The translations under genes were made by a program, and so were the position numbers. A stretch of DNA of 64,000 nucleotides from Thalassotalea fonticola (lineage in GTDB: Bacteria > Pseudomonadota > Gammaproteobacteria > Enterobacterales > Alteromonadaceae): NCBI RefSeq assembly GCF_032911225.1, contig NZ_CP136600.1, positions 3,658,001 through 3,722,000 of the forward strand, given 5' to 3'. This document shows positions 26,376 to 35,405 of this stretch, piece after piece (position 1 is the first letter of the stretch; every line of letters starts with the position of its first letter). The notes under the pieces were generated by a model that saw nothing but the letters and a program-made list of their open reading frames with translations, was not told the origin of the DNA and searched no databases.

Positions 26376-26801
26376 ATGGAACAATACATTGAATTTGCTG
26401 GAAATAATCCAGTATTAAGTATGGCGTGGTTGGCAATTGTAACTATGTTGTTGGTAATTACCATCAAAAGTAAGTTGTCTAAAATTAAAGAAATTAATAA
26501 CCAGCAGCTAACCTTATTGGTTAACCGTGAAAATGGTGTAATTGTTGATATTCGCAGTGATAGTGATTTTAAAAAGGGCCACATTATTGGTTCAAAGCAA
26601 GTATCAATTGAAAAAATTACCAACAATGAGCTTACAAGCCTTGAAAAAGAAAAAGCTAATCCCATTATAGTTGTATGTGCTGCTGGAATGAGTGCTAGCA
26701 AAGCCGCAAGTAATCTGGCTAAATCGGGTTTCGAACAGGTAAGCATTCTAAAAGGTGGTTTTGCCGCATGGCAAGGCGCTAATTTACCAGTAGCTAAATA
26801 G
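26376..26801 (+). CDS. Membrane-anchored rhodanese-like protein (YibN type)
   Basis: A 141-residue protein with one N-terminal membrane segment (about 13-30) and a cytoplasmic rhodanese domain. The active-site loop is CAAGMSAS, with the catalytic Cys at residue 101. It heads a cluster with grxC, secB and gpsA, the same order seen widely in gammaproteobacteria (E. coli yibN-grxC-secB-gpsA). Sulfurtransferase activity is likely but the acceptor is not known. Confidence 0.92.
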   Translation: MEQYIEFAGNNPVLSMAWLAIVTMLLVITIKSKLSKIKEINNQQLTLLVNRENGVIVDIRSDSDFKKGHIIGSKQVSIEKITNNELTSLEKEKANPIIVVCAAGMSASKAASNLAKSGFEQVSILKGGFAAWQGANLPVAK

Positions 26802-26824
26802 CTCGTTTCAAGTAAGGCAAACTG

Positions 26825-27082
26825 ATGGCAAATGTTGTTATATACACCCGAATGACTTGCGGCTTTTGTGTTAGAGCTAAGTCTATTTTTACACAAAAGA
26901 ACGTTGACTTCGAAGAGATAAGCATCGATTTACATCCAGAAAAACGTGCCGAAATGATTCAACGCAGTAATGGCGGTATGACAGTTCCACAAATTTTCAT
27001 TGACGATCAGGTTATTGGTGGCTGTGATGATTTAATGGACCTTCATTATTCACAAAAATTAGATGCGTTATTAATAAATTAA
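26825..27082 (+). CDS. grxC: Glutaredoxin 3
   Basis: An 85-residue glutathione-dependent dithiol reductase. The active site is TCGFC (Cys12 and Cys15), slightly different from the common CPYC. The TVPQIFID cis-proline and GGCDDL glutathione-binding segments are present. Second gene of the rhodanese-grxC-secB-gpsA cluster. Confidence 0.95.
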   Translation: MANVVIYTRMTCGFCVRAKSIFTQKNVDFEEISIDLHPEKRAEMIQRSNGGMTVPQIFIDDQVIGGCDDLMDLHYSQKLDALLIN

Positions 27083-27137
27083 TAAGTTAGAACAGCTGTT
27101 CAGCAGCGATATTTAATCAAATTAGGAAGTACAGAAT

Positions 27138-27656
27138 ATGTCTGAAGAAAACCAAAATCCAGCGACAAATGGCGCTGATGAGCAACAAGCACAACCACAA
27201 TTTGCTATTCAACGCATTTTTACAAAAGATGTTTCTTTTGAATCTCCAGCAGGCCCTGCTATTTTTCAAAAAGAATGGCAACCAGAGATCAAATTAGATC
27301 TTGATACACGTTCTAACAAATTAGCAGAAGGTACGTTTGAAGTAGTGCTTGCGTTAACTGTTACTGCTAACTTAGGCGAAGAAGTTGCATTTTTATGTGA
27401 AGTTCAACAAGCGGGTATTTTCACTATTGGTAATATGCCTGAGCAACAAGTTGCACATACACTAGGTTCTTTTTGTCCTAATACGTTATTCCCTTACGCT
27501 CGTGAAGTTGTTAGTAGCTTAGTTTCGCGTGGTACTTTCCCGCAGTTAAACTTAGCACCGGTTAACTTTGACGCACTATTTGCATCATACGTACAAAAGC
27601 GTGCTGCAGAAGCTCAAGCAGCTCAAGGTGATTCAGCGCAACAATTAGACGCATAA
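27138..27656 (+). CDS. secB: Protein-export chaperone SecB
   Basis: A tetrameric cytoplasmic chaperone that keeps preproteins unfolded and passes them to SecA. The 172 residues contain the core [20 protein letters not shown] and the typical [36 protein letters not shown] region (here referred to by parts: [24 protein letters not shown]). The acidic/Gln-rich ends are normal. AGGAAG upstream of ATG 27138 is the ribosome binding site. gpsA begins three bases after its stop. Confidence 0.98.
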   Translation: MSEENQNPATNGADEQQAQPQFAIQRIFTKDVSFESPAGPAIFQKEWQPEIKLDLDTRSNKLAEGTFEVVLALTVTANLGEEVAFLCEVQQAGIFTIGNMPEQQVAHTLGSFCPNTLFPYAREVVSSLVSRGTFPQLNLAPVNFDALFASYVQKRAAEAQAAQGDSAQQLDA

Positions 27657-27659
27657 TTT

Positions 27660-28664
27660 ATGTCAGTATCAGCTGATATTAGTGTAATTGGAGCAGGGTC
27701 GTACGGCACTGCTTTAGCTTTTTGTCTTGCACGTAATACTCATAAAACTCTTTTATGGGGCAGAAGTGCTGAGCATGTAACGGCTATGTCTGCTGCACGC
27801 TGTAATGAAAAATACCTTCCGGGCTTTATCTTTCCCGATTCTCTATTTTTAGAGGCTGATATTGAAACTGCTGTTAAGGCGAGCACTAATATTTTATTAG
27901 TGGTGCCAAGTCATGCCTTTGTCGATATGTTAAAACAAATTAAACCATTTTTGACTAGCGAACATAAAATTGCCTGGGCGACTAAGGGGTTAGATCCGCA
28001 AGAGGGTCGACTTCTGCAAGATGTTGCGGCTGAAATTCTCGGTGACAGGGTAAGTCTGGCGGTATTATCTGGACCAACGTTTGCTAAAGAAATGGCAGCC
28101 GGTCTACCAACGGCAATCTCACTTGCATCTACCGATGACGCTTTTGCTGATGTCTTGTCTGATTTACTGCATTGTGAAAGAACTTTTCGAGTTTATAAAA
28201 ATGACGACTTCATAGGTGTTCAGCTTGGTGGTGCGGTTAAAAATGTGATCGCCATAGGTGCCGGTATTGCAGATGGCATAGGCTTTGGAGCTAATGCTCG
28301 TACAGCACTTATTACTCGTGGTTTAGCTGAAATGTCTCGTTTAGGCGCTGCTGTAGGGGCTGAGGCCTCTACTTTTATGGGCATGGCCGGCTTAGGTGAT
28401 TTAGTCTTAACTTGTACGGATAATCAGTCTCGAAATCGACGTTTTGGCTTAGCACTTGGCGGTGGCGATACAGTTGAAAATGCCATTGAAAATATTGGTC
28501 AAGTCGTTGAAGGTTATCGCAATACTAAAGAAGTACACATGTTAGCCAAGCGTCATAATGTTGAGATGCCGATAGTGGAGCAAATTTACCAAGTGTTATA
28601 TCAAGGTAAACCAGCCCAAGATGCTGCAATAGCATTATTAGGTCGAGATAGAAAAAGCGAGTAA
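27660..28664 (+). CDS. gpsA: NAD(P)-dependent glycerol-3-phosphate dehydrogenase
   Basis: Makes sn-glycerol-3-phosphate for phospholipid synthesis. The Rossmann loop GAGSYGTAL is at residues 11-19; [27 protein letters not shown] and [11 protein letters not shown] follow in the expected order, and GLGDLVLTC is the substrate-domain signature. Length (334) is normal. It is directly coupled to secB and ends at a palindromic terminator at 28687. Confidence 0.97.
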   Translation: MSVSADISVIGAGSYGTALAFCLARNTHKTLLWGRSAEHVTAMSAARCNEKYLPGFIFPDSLFLEADIETAVKASTNILLVVPSHAFVDMLKQIKPFLTSEHKIAWATKGLDPQEGRLLQDVAAEILGDRVSLAVLSGPTFAKEMAAGLPTAISLASTDDAFADVLSDLLHCERTFRVYKNDDFIGVQLGGAVKNVIAIGAGIADGIGFGANARTALITRGLAEMSRLGAAVGAEASTFMGMAGLGDLVLTCTDNQSRNRRFGLALGGGDTVENAIENIGQVVEGYRNTKEVHMLAKRHNVEMPIVEQIYQVLYQGKPAQDAAIALLGRDRKSE

Positions 28665-28686
28665 TATTTTATCAGCTATTATCAAT

Positions 28687-28714
28687 TAAAAAACGTCCAA
28701 TTGGACGTTTTTTT
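28687..28714. terminator. Bidirectional terminator between gpsA and trmL
   Basis: Perfect palindrome AAACGTCCAATTGGACGTTT flanked by A-run on the left and T-run on the right, so it can stop transcripts from both convergent genes. Confidence 0.9.
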
Positions 28715-28734
28715 ATATATGTTTTTTAACTTTA

Positions 28735-28766
28735 GAAACGAGAAACGAGAAACGAGAAACGAGAAA
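28735..28766. repeat. Heptamer tandem repeat (GAAACGA)n
   Basis: Four exact GAAACGA units plus a partial fifth, ending two bases before the stop codon of trmL (minus strand), so it lies in the trmL 3' untranslated part or just beyond the coding end. A slippage-prone microsatellite. Confidence 0.95.
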
Positions 28767-28767
28767 T

Positions 28768-29232
28768 TTAAACCGCGCCTTTAAAGCCAAACTGACGCCA
28801 AGATTCATAAACAATAACAGATACTGAATTAGCTAAATTCATACTTCTCGAGTTTTCAACCATTGGGATACGAATTTTGTGTTCATCCGGGATCAAGTCT
28901 CTTACTGAATCAGGTAAGCCACGGGTTTCAGCGCCAAAGATAATATAATCACCTTCTGCAAAGCTTACATCACCATGAAAACGTGTTGCCTTAGTGGTTG
29001 AGGCAAAAATGCGTTTCGGTTGTTCATTTTTGATAAACTCGCTGTAATTCTTATGAAGCTTTAAGTTCGCAAATTCATGATAGTCTAAACCGGCACGTCG
29101 CAGCTTTTTATCATCGATATCAAAGGCTAACGGTTCTATTAAGTGTAAGCGAAAGCCACTATTGGCACATAAGCGGATAATCGCTCCGGTATTTTGTGGA
29201 ATTTCGGGCTCAAAAAGAACAATATCTAACAT
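28768..29232 (-). CDS. trmL: tRNA (cytidine/uridine-34 2'-O)-methyltransferase
   Basis: SPOUT-class methyltransferase that modifies the wobble base of tRNA-Leu. At 154 residues it has the compact TrmL form. Motifs: [34 protein letters not shown] and [23 protein letters not shown] (cited in parts: [33 protein letters not shown]), which together form the knotted SAM site. Monocistronic, convergent with gpsA. Confidence 0.96.
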   Translation of the reverse strand: MLDIVLFEPEIPQNTGAIIRLCANSGFRLHLIEPLAFDIDDKKLRRAGLDYHEFANLKLHKNYSEFIKNEQPKRIFASTTKATRFHGDVSFAEGDYIIFGAETRGLPDSVRDLIPDEHKIRIPMVENSRSMNLANSVSVIVYESWRQFGFKGAV

Positions 29233-29357
29233 AAGTAAGTCGCAAAATAATTATTTAAAATTTATAAACTGATTATACAATGAGTTATTCACCTTACCAA
29301 TCTATATGATGTAAAATACGATTAATTGTAGCCTTTAAGTCTAGAGATCCTCCGTTA

Positions 29358-30260
29358 ATGCAAAACAAAGATTATGAAAGTTTAGTTAAGTTAGCCAGCA
29401 AAGCAGCGGTTACTGTGGCATTTATATTGGTAACGACTAAAATTTATGCTTGGTGGATTTCAAATTCAGCTGCAATGCTGGCCTCTGCAACCGATTCCTT
29501 ACTAGATGTGTTTGCTTCTTTAACCAGCTTTATAATTTTACGTTTTTCGTTAGCGCCCGCAGATGAAGAGCATAAGTTTGGTCATGGTAAAGCAGAAAAT
29601 CTGGCGGCACTAATGCAATCGTCATTTGTATTGGGGTCGGCAATATTGTTGATATTTCATGGCATCGAACGTGTGCTCAATCCTAGCCCAATTGAGCACA
29701 GTAACGTAGCAATTGGCGTTAGTATTTTAGCTATTTTATTAACATTAGCATTAGTCCTTTTACAAAAATACGTTATAACCCGCACAAAATCGGTTGCTAT
29801 AGCCGCTGACTCTTTACACTACCAAAGTGATTTATTTTTAAACTTGGGAGTGATTATTGCCTTAGTGTTAAGCCAATTTAATATGGTTTATGCCGATGGT
29901 ATTTTTACTATATTAGTCGGTGTGTTTCTAATTGTTGGTGCGATACAAATTATCTACCACAGCGTGCATGACCTGATGGATAAAGAGCTGGATGACAGTG
30001 ATTTAGTTGTAATTAAAGATATAATTAACGCTAACACTGATGCACTTGGTTTTCATGAATTAAGAACTCGCCAAGCGGGTAAAATGAAGTTTATTCAATT
30101 TCATTTAGAATTGCCCGACCAATTGGTTTTAGTTGAGGCGCATAAAATAGCCGATCAAATAGAGCAAGCTCTACTGGCGCGTTTTGAGCATACTGAAGTG
30201 CTTATCCACCAAGATCCACATTCAGTAGTGCCTAGTGAGTTATCACGTCAAAAAGCATAG
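29358..30260 (+). CDS. fieF: Cation diffusion facilitator, FieF-type iron/zinc efflux pump
   Basis: Inner-membrane proton/divalent-metal antiporter. Six membrane helices are spread over the first 210 residues. The transport-site residues are in place: Asp46 and Asp50 (ATDSLLDV) and the AADSLHYQSD pair near 150-159, matching the DD-HD site of E. coli FieF (YiiP). The C-terminal cytoplasmic domain has the metal-binding His residues (HELRTRQAG, FHLELPD, VLIHQDPH). Length 300 is normal. Whether Fe, Zn or Cd is the main substrate cannot be read from sequence. Confidence 0.95.
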   Translation: MQNKDYESLVKLASKAAVTVAFILVTTKIYAWWISNSAAMLASATDSLLDVFASLTSFIILRFSLAPADEEHKFGHGKAENLAALMQSSFVLGSAILLIFHGIERVLNPSPIEHSNVAIGVSILAILLTLALVLLQKYVITRTKSVAIAADSLHYQSDLFLNLGVIIALVLSQFNMVYADGIFTILVGVFLIVGAIQIIYHSVHDLMDKELDDSDLVVIKDIINANTDALGFHELRTRQAGKMKFIQFHLELPDQLVLVEAHKIADQIEQALLARFEHTEVLIHQDPHSVVPSELSRQKA

Positions 30261-30265
30261 TTAAT

Positions 30266-30288
30266 CAGCACTCAGTATTTGAGTGCTG
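30266..30288. terminator. Hairpin between convergent fieF and hydrolase genes
   Basis: Nine-pair stem CAGCACTCA/TGAGTGCTG with a five-base loop, between two convergent stop codons. There is no strong T-run on either side, so it is a weaker terminator candidate. Confidence 0.5.
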
Positions 30289-30309
30289 CTTAGCTCGAGT
30301 TCAGGTTGG

Positions 30310-31368
30310 TTATTCGTGGCTGTGTTGATTAAACCAAATCAATGTCTGGTTTAATGCTTCATTGCGGATTTCATCAATTTCAAATAATAACTCATGCAGG
30401 GCATTGTTTAAAACCGTAGGTTGCCCATTCGGACAGGATTGCGAGTGTAGAGCATGTAATTGCTGACAAAACTGGTTTTGTTTAGCATTACTTACCACAG
30501 TGTCGTTTTCGGCTTGCAAAACTAGAGTTGGCGTTTTAATTCTAGCTAAATTCTCAAAAATTAAAGCTTCAGCTGCTACCGCACTATTTAACCAAGCCCA
30601 TGTTACGCCGCCAAGTTTTAATTGCGGAAACTGTTGGTAGGTTTGTTTAAATAGCTGAAAACGAATTTCTGACTGCATTAAGTCATTATCTTTAAAGAAT
30701 TTTTCTTTATAAGGGCCATGACCAAAAAAATATGCCGATTGCTCACTAAATAAGTCATCAATAAAATGGCTGGTTTTAATAAACGGTCTACCAAACCAGT
30801 CAGGAATAGAGCCACCATTTACTGAAATCATCGGTGAAGATAGCACCACTGCATTAAATGTTTGCGGAAACTGTTGTATATATCGAGCAGCTATTGTTCC
30901 GCCCATAGAATGAGCCAAAAGAAACATGTCATTACTACATTTTGGTTTAACAATATCACTCAACCATTGATGCATATCGAGTACGTAATCATTAAAATCT
31001 TTGACAAAACCTTTATCTCTATCAAGCAGCTCTCGCTCTGACAGGCCTTGTCCCCGGTGATCTATCATCGCAACGTTATAGCCATTACTTGCTAGATCAA
31101 AGGCAATTTCTTTGTATTTTAAATAACCTTCAGAACGGCCTTGAGCGACGACTATGCATTGAGTATTTTCAGGTTTGAAAAACAAAGCGTAATGAATATC
31201 AAGTTGATCATAACTTTTAAAGCTTGAGAATTCACCTCGTTGCCAAAACTCTTCAATAGTCGGTTGTTTGGCAATTAATTCGTACTCTTGGGTTAATTGA
31301 AATGGAGTGGCCATTGCCTGGATATTTCCTAACAGGGTAGTGATGATTAAAATAACAATTATACGCAT
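30310..31368 (-). CDS. Alpha/beta hydrolase, lysophospholipase-like (PldB type)
   Basis: A 352-residue serine hydrolase with a probable signal peptide (MRIIVILIITTLLGNIQAMA), so it is periplasmic or membrane-associated. The nucleophile elbow is AHSMGGT (Gly-x-Ser-x-Gly variant with Ala at the first position), the oxyanion region is VAQGRSEGYLKYKEIAFDL, and IDHRGQGLSERELLDRDKG recalls the PldB/monoglyceride lipase family (cited in part: DHRGQGLS). Late Asp (ENDTVV) and His (NALHELLFE) complete the triad. Likely acts on lysophospholipids or monoacylglycerols; the exact substrate is inferred. Confidence 0.85.
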   Translation of the reverse strand: MRIIVILIITTLLGNIQAMATPFQLTQEYELIAKQPTIEEFWQRGEFSSFKSYDQLDIHYALFFKPENTQCIVVAQGRSEGYLKYKEIAFDLASNGYNVAMIDHRGQGLSERELLDRDKGFVKDFNDYVLDMHQWLSDIVKPKCSNDMFLLAHSMGGTIAARYIQQFPQTFNAVVLSSPMISVNGGSIPDWFGRPFIKTSHFIDDLFSEQSAYFFGHGPYKEKFFKDNDLMQSEIRFQLFKQTYQQFPQLKLGGVTWAWLNSAVAAEALIFENLARIKTPTLVLQAENDTVVSNAKQNQFCQQLHALHSQSCPNGQPTVLNNALHELLFEIDEIRNEALNQTLIWFNQHSHE

Positions 31369-31418
31369 TGATTAACCCATTTTAATAGGGTAACACCCTA
31401 GGTATATTTCAATCTAAG

Positions 31419-32828
31419 TTAGCTACTAGGATAAGGCAATTTGATGGTAACTTTCAATCCCGGAAATTCATCATTTTCACTAGCGGCTTGTGCAAAAATT
31501 TTACCGTTGTGAGTATCAACAGCACGACTTGCAATTGCTAGTCCTAAACCCGTGCCGCCACTTACTCTGTCTCTAGCTTGAGCTGTACGATAAAAAGGTT
31601 TAAATATGTTCTCTAATTGCTCTTCTGGAACACCCTTGCCTTGATCGCTTATGGTGAAAATTACTATATCTTGTTTTATGATTAAAGAGATTTCTATACT
31701 TGTTGATTTAGGGCTGTAGCGAATGGCATTATTGAATAAGTTTTCAATTGCACTGGATAATAATTGCTGATCTCCTAATACGGAGATTGGCTCAGGGTTA
31801 ATAAAGTTCACCGTTAGCTGTTTGTCTTTTAACACATATTCAGCATCGTTGATAATGTTGCTAATTAATACATTTATATTAACGGGTTGAAGATTAATTT
31901 GGTGTAATTGATTTTCTATTCTCGATAATTGTAAGGCTTGGGCAATCATGCTGTCCAAACGATCAATTTCCACTTTAAAGCGATCGAAGTATTTAGCGAG
32001 TTCTTCTGGCTTATTGTCGACTTTATTCGCTAAAGACAAAGCTAGTTGTAAACGGGTAAGCGGTGACCTTAATTCATGCGAAACATCACCGAGCAAACGT
32101 TGTTGTGCGCATATCGAGCTTTCTAGGTGTTCAGCCATGCCATTAAAGGCTTGTCCTAAACGGCCAACCTCATCATTGCGTTGATTAAATTCTGGTAGTC
32201 TTGTAGCTAAATCACCTGAACCAAAGCGATGACTTGCCTGTGTTAACTTATTTAACGGTCGGATTAAATACCATGATAATAGCCAAGTTAATCCGCCGGT
32301 TATTGTTAATATGGTAAACACACGAAGCCAGATCGGCATTACATAGATAAAACCCACGAAATCTTTCGGGCGATTATGCTTACCAATAAATAAGTTAAAC
32401 TGCTGTTGCTCAAGAGTAACTTGAATGGGGCCTACTAACTCATAACCTCTTAAGTTTGTTACTACAGCTTGGGTAAATTGCTGTTGTTCAATGGCTTGAA
32501 AAACTTCAGGCTTTGCAAGTTTAGCGTTAGTGAAAATTTTGTTGGTCGTGTGAGATTTAAGCCATATATCTTTAGGTAATCGCCTATCTTTATTGGCAAG
32601 AAGCCTTAGGATATTTAATTTCGGCTTTTTAGATAAGGCTTTAATACGATTACTAGTTTTATCAATTTGTTGTTGCTGGAAGGGGGTTATAGCCGATACG
32701 CGATCTAAATCAATAAATTGAAGTGAGATCCAGCGCGTGATAAACATTGCTGATAGAGCAATAATCCAGAATCCTAAAAAGACTTTTAATGTTAATGAGC
32801 TAAAGAGCTTTTTAAACCCCATTCTCAT
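31419..32828 (-). CDS. cpxA: CpxA-like envelope-stress sensor histidine kinase
   Basis: Membrane sensor kinase paired with the regulator just upstream. Two membrane helices (about 12-32 and 165-185) enclose a periplasmic sensor domain, then a HAMP domain (SHRFGSGDLATRLP), the dimerisation His box SHELRSPLTR and the ATPase boxes (N box NLFNNAIRYSP, ISDQGKGVPEEQLENIF, GGTGLGLAIASR). I start at ATG 32828, which overlaps the 3' end of cpxR; ATG 32822 is an alternative. SHELRSPLTRLQLAL is the CpxA-like form of the His box. The divergent CpxP-like gene and a CpxR-type box support the identity. Confidence 0.88.
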   Translation of the reverse strand: MRMGFKKLFSSLTLKVFLGFWIIALSAMFITRWISLQFIDLDRVSAITPFQQQQIDKTSNRIKALSKKPKLNILRLLANKDRRLPKDIWLKSHTTNKIFTNAKLAKPEVFQAIEQQQFTQAVVTNLRGYELVGPIQVTLEQQQFNLFIGKHNRPKDFVGFIYVMPIWLRVFTILTITGGLTWLLSWYLIRPLNKLTQASHRFGSGDLATRLPEFNQRNDEVGRLGQAFNGMAEHLESSICAQQRLLGDVSHELRSPLTRLQLALSLANKVDNKPEELAKYFDRFKVEIDRLDSMIAQALQLSRIENQLHQINLQPVNINVLISNIINDAEYVLKDKQLTVNFINPEPISVLGDQQLLSSAIENLFNNAIRYSPKSTSIEISLIIKQDIVIFTISDQGKGVPEEQLENIFKPFYRTAQARDRVSGGTGLGLAIASRAVDTHNGKIFAQAASENDEFPGLKVTIKLPYPSS

Positions 32829-33516
32829 CACCACTCATAAAAACATAACCTACACCGCGAATAGTTTTGATCTTATCTAATTCAGCATGAACTTGCAGTT
32901 TTTTACGAATGTTTGAAATGTGCATATCAATACTTCTATCATAAGCACTTAAAGGCCGCCCCAATATTTGTTCAGAAAGCTGTTCTTTTGACACTATAGT
33001 ATCTAAGTTTTCCATTAATAAGTGCAGCATTTCAAACTCGGTACCAGTAAGTAGCAGTAACTGGTTGTGACAAAAGACTTCTCTACTCGCACCTTTTATT
33101 AATACCTGATTATGTTCAAGTGTAACGGCTTTATCTTTATTTTGAATAATCTCTATGCGACGTAAAATTGCTTTAATGCGAGCGAGTAATTCACTTGGGT
33201 TATAGGGTTTAGGCAAATAGTCATCGGCGCCGAGCTCTAAGCCCAACACCCTGTCAGTATCATCGCCCTTTGCGGTAAGCATTAGTATTGGCGTATGGTG
33301 TTTGTCGCCCAGTGCTTTGAGCAATTCGAAACCATTTAAACCTGGCAACATCACATCGAGTAAAATTAAGCTGTATTTTTCAGTTCTCGCTTTCTCTAGG
33401 CCACTAATGCCATCAAAAGCGCTACTTACTTGATAACCTTCGCTTGCTAAAAACTCAGTCAGTAACTCGACCAATTCTTGGTCATCGTCTATTAGCAATA
33501 ATTGTTTATCAGTCAT
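32812..33516 (-). CDS. cpxR: CpxR-like response regulator
   Basis: OmpR-family DNA-binding regulator of 234 residues. The receiver has the acidic pair (IDDD, residues 9-12), phospho-acceptor Asp54 in LILLDVMLPG and Lys in DDYLPKPYNP. The winged-helix part contains LTGTEFEMLHLLM and DRSIDMHISNIRKKL, the latter typical of CpxR. The gene overlaps cpxA by 17 bases, so the two are translationally coupled. A GTAAA-N6-GTAAA site lies about 65-85 bases upstream, consistent with autoregulation. Confidence 0.92.
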   Translation of the reverse strand: MTDKQLLLIDDDQELVELLTEFLASEGYQVSSAFDGISGLEKARTEKYSLILLDVMLPGLNGFELLKALGDKHHTPILMLTAKGDDTDRVLGLELGADDYLPKPYNPSELLARIKAILRRIEIIQNKDKAVTLEHNQVLIKGASREVFCHNQLLLLTGTEFEMLHLLMENLDTIVSKEQLSEQILGRPLSAYDRSIDMHISNIRKKLQVHAELDKIKTIRGVGYVFMSGDENGV

Positions 33517-33582
33517 GAGCTTAAATTCTATAATTTATAAGATTAAATTCATCATAACGATTTAATTGATATTCGTCACGAC

Positions 33583-33598
33583 TTTACCCAATATTTAC
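33583..33598 (-). promoter_or_regulatory. Putative CpxR box (GTAAA-N6-GTAAA)
   Basis: Direct repeat GTAAA, six bases, GTAAA on the minus strand, in the 208-base space between divergent cpxR and the CpxP-like gene. It closely matches the known CpxR-binding pattern of two tandem GTAAA. Its position suits control of either or both promoters. Confidence 0.72.
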
Positions 33599-33724
33599 GC
33601 AAGCTTTGCGCATCTTTGCATTGTTATTGGCTATTATATTTATAATCGCTATATTGCAGTGAGATTAGAAAGTTATACTTTCAATTGTAGCGAGTATTTA
33701 TACTTTAAATAAGGAATTAACAAG

Positions 33725-34237
33725 ATGACTAAGCAATTATCAAAAATCGTACTACTGATTTGTACAATAGGCGCGTTAAGCTTCAATGTCTTGGCAAAAG
33801 ATCAGGGTGGCCCTCATCGAGGAATTGATAAAAGGGATGATATGCACAGGGTAATGAGTAAACTTGATTTAACTGACCAGCAAAAACAGCAAGTTAAAGA
33901 TATACAGTCAGCTAAAAAAGAACAAATGCAGACTTTAATGGCTAAACAAGGCGACAAAAAAGCAAGTCGAGATGAGTTCACCGCGTTAATTCAAGCTGAA
34001 GAGTTTGATGAAAATGCATTTATGTTATTGCAGCAAAAAAAGTCTGAACAGCAAGCACAAGCTAGTTTGATTTCAGCTAAGAGCATGCATCAAATGTATC
34101 AATTGTTAACTGCTGAGCAAAAACAACAATTAACTGAACTGAAACAACAGCACATGGAAAAAAGGCAGTTGAAGAAAGAGAAAATGAAGCAAAAAAAGCA
34201 GAAAAAAAATAACCAAAAAGATAAATCCGAAGGTTAA
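33725..34237 (+). CDS. cpxP: CpxP/Spy-family periplasmic stress chaperone
   Basis: A 170-residue exported protein with signal peptide (MTKQLSKIVLLICTIGALSFNVLAK) and the LTxxQ family motif as LDLTDQQKQQVKDI (about residues 50-63), with a second LTAEQKQQLTEL near 140. The rest is helical, and the C-terminus is strongly basic (Lys/Gln repeats). It is divergent from cpxRA with a CpxR-like box between, as in enterobacteria, so it is probably a Cpx target and feedback inhibitor. Family membership (CpxP or Spy) is firm; which of the two is judged from context. Confidence 0.85.
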   Translation: MTKQLSKIVLLICTIGALSFNVLAKDQGGPHRGIDKRDDMHRVMSKLDLTDQQKQQVKDIQSAKKEQMQTLMAKQGDKKASRDEFTALIQAEEFDENAFMLLQQKKSEQQAQASLISAKSMHQMYQLLTAEQKQQLTELKQQHMEKRQLKKEKMKQKKQKKNNQKDKSEG

Positions 34238-34243
34238 TTTATA

Positions 34244-34624
34244 TTAAGCTAACTGTTGTTCTAATACTTGCATAATATCAACAACATCAGTTTTAGATTT
34301 AATTTGATTCAATGCTTGTAAAACCAGCTGTTTGCTCGAGCCTGAAAATGCCGAATTAATTAAATCTTCAATGAGTTCGGCCTGTGTTTGATTCGCACTT
34401 ACTTTTGCAGAATAAACATGGGCTCTCATACTTTCATCACGCTCGACCAAGCCCTTATTAAACATAATTTGCAGTATTTTTAATACCGTGGTGTAACCGC
34501 TATTTTGTTTTTTAGAGACAGTTTCATGCACTTGACGAACGGTTGCTGGGCCAATTTCCCATAGGGTTGCCAGTAAATTGAGTTCTGCTGATGTTGGTTT
34601 TTTGGTGGCAGTAATAATAGTCAT
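34244..34624 (-). CDS. BlaI/MecI/CopY-family transcriptional repressor
   Basis: A 126-residue winged-helix repressor. LNLLATLWEIGPATVRQVH is the N-terminal helix set and GYTTVLKILQIMFNKGLVERDE the recognition helix and wing (cited as GYTTVLKILQIM). In the known system a BlaR1/MecR1 sensor protease cleaves the repressor; no such gene is adjacent here. A weak dyad ACTA-N7-TAGT at 34654-34668, inside its own promoter region, could be an operator. It ends seven bases from the CpxP-like stop, convergent. Target genes cannot be deduced. Confidence 0.88.
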   Translation of the reverse strand: MTIITATKKPTSAELNLLATLWEIGPATVRQVHETVSKKQNSGYTTVLKILQIMFNKGLVERDESMRAHVYSAKVSANQTQAELIEDLINSAFSGSSKQLVLQALNQIKSKTDVVDIMQVLEQQLA

Positions 34625-34711
34625 TTTCAGCTCTTATTTTTTTTGTTCTTTAGACTATTTAATGTAGTATGTTTTTTAATCACTATCAATATTTTGAGTA
34701 GGAATAATTGA

Positions 34712-35293
34712 TTATTCAATGTCAGGATTGAGTCTTGTTAACAGTTTATGCAATTTCGCCCCCATCTCTCGTACCTGATTATGCTTAATTTCATCAATAA
34801 GCTTTCCTTGCTCAAATGCTGAATAGGCATGTGCAATTGCTATTTGTTTGGGAAGCACGGTAACGTCAATATTGCTAAATAGCATGCGCAGTGTAACTAA
34901 CCCGCGTAAGCCACCTAAAGCCGCCGGAGATGCGGCCATTATTGTTGCGTATTTTCCTTGGAATGCACTTAACGGCACTTCATCAGGAGTGTTTGCTCTT
35001 GAGGCCCAAGTTATGGCATTAATTAGTAACGGGCTGCATGAACTATTATATTCCGGAGAAGCGATTAATAACGCATCATGTTCGCTAACAAGCTTTTTAA
35101 ATTGCTGAGCAATTTCAGGCATACCTTGCTCAGTTTCATCATCTTGGTTGAAAATAGGCATAGGAAAATTTTTCAAGTTTATAACCGTCACCTCTGCACC
35201 ATCGGCTTGTGCACCTCTTGCAGCAATTGACACTAATTGCTGGTTAAAAGAGTTTTTTCGAGCGCTGCCTGAAAACGCTAATATCTTACTCAT
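34712..35293 (-). CDS. NADPH-dependent FMN reductase
   Basis: A 193-residue flavodoxin-fold protein when started at ATG 35293 (MSKILAFSGSARKNS); an upstream in-frame start would add four residues of poor quality. GSARKNSFNQQL is the FMN phosphate loop and SPEYNSSCSPLLINAITWAS holds the flavin-ring contact (cited as SPEYNSSCSPLL). The family includes azoreductases, chromate and quinone reductases; the substrate is not readable. It stands alone, with a spacer of about 110 bases from the glycerate kinase gene. Confidence 0.9.
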   Translation of the reverse strand: MSKILAFSGSARKNSFNQQLVSIAARGAQADGAEVTVINLKNFPMPIFNQDDETEQGMPEIAQQFKKLVSEHDALLIASPEYNSSCSPLLINAITWASRANTPDEVPLSAFQGKYATIMAASPAALGGLRGLVTLRMLFSNIDVTVLPKQIAIAHAYSAFEQGKLIDEIKHNQVREMGAKLHKLLTRLNPDIE

Positions 35294-35405
35294 AATTAAT
35301 ATCAACTAATAAAAATTTAGGGTAAATATTACAATAGGACAGAGATTTAAACTTTGCCAGTATTTGTTTTAATAGACTGTGGTTGTTTTTTTAAAGCATT
35401 AATTA

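Noticed and set aside
26285..26896. 203-residue minus-strand frame opposite the rhodanese and grxC genes
   Set aside because: Antisense to two well-supported genes.
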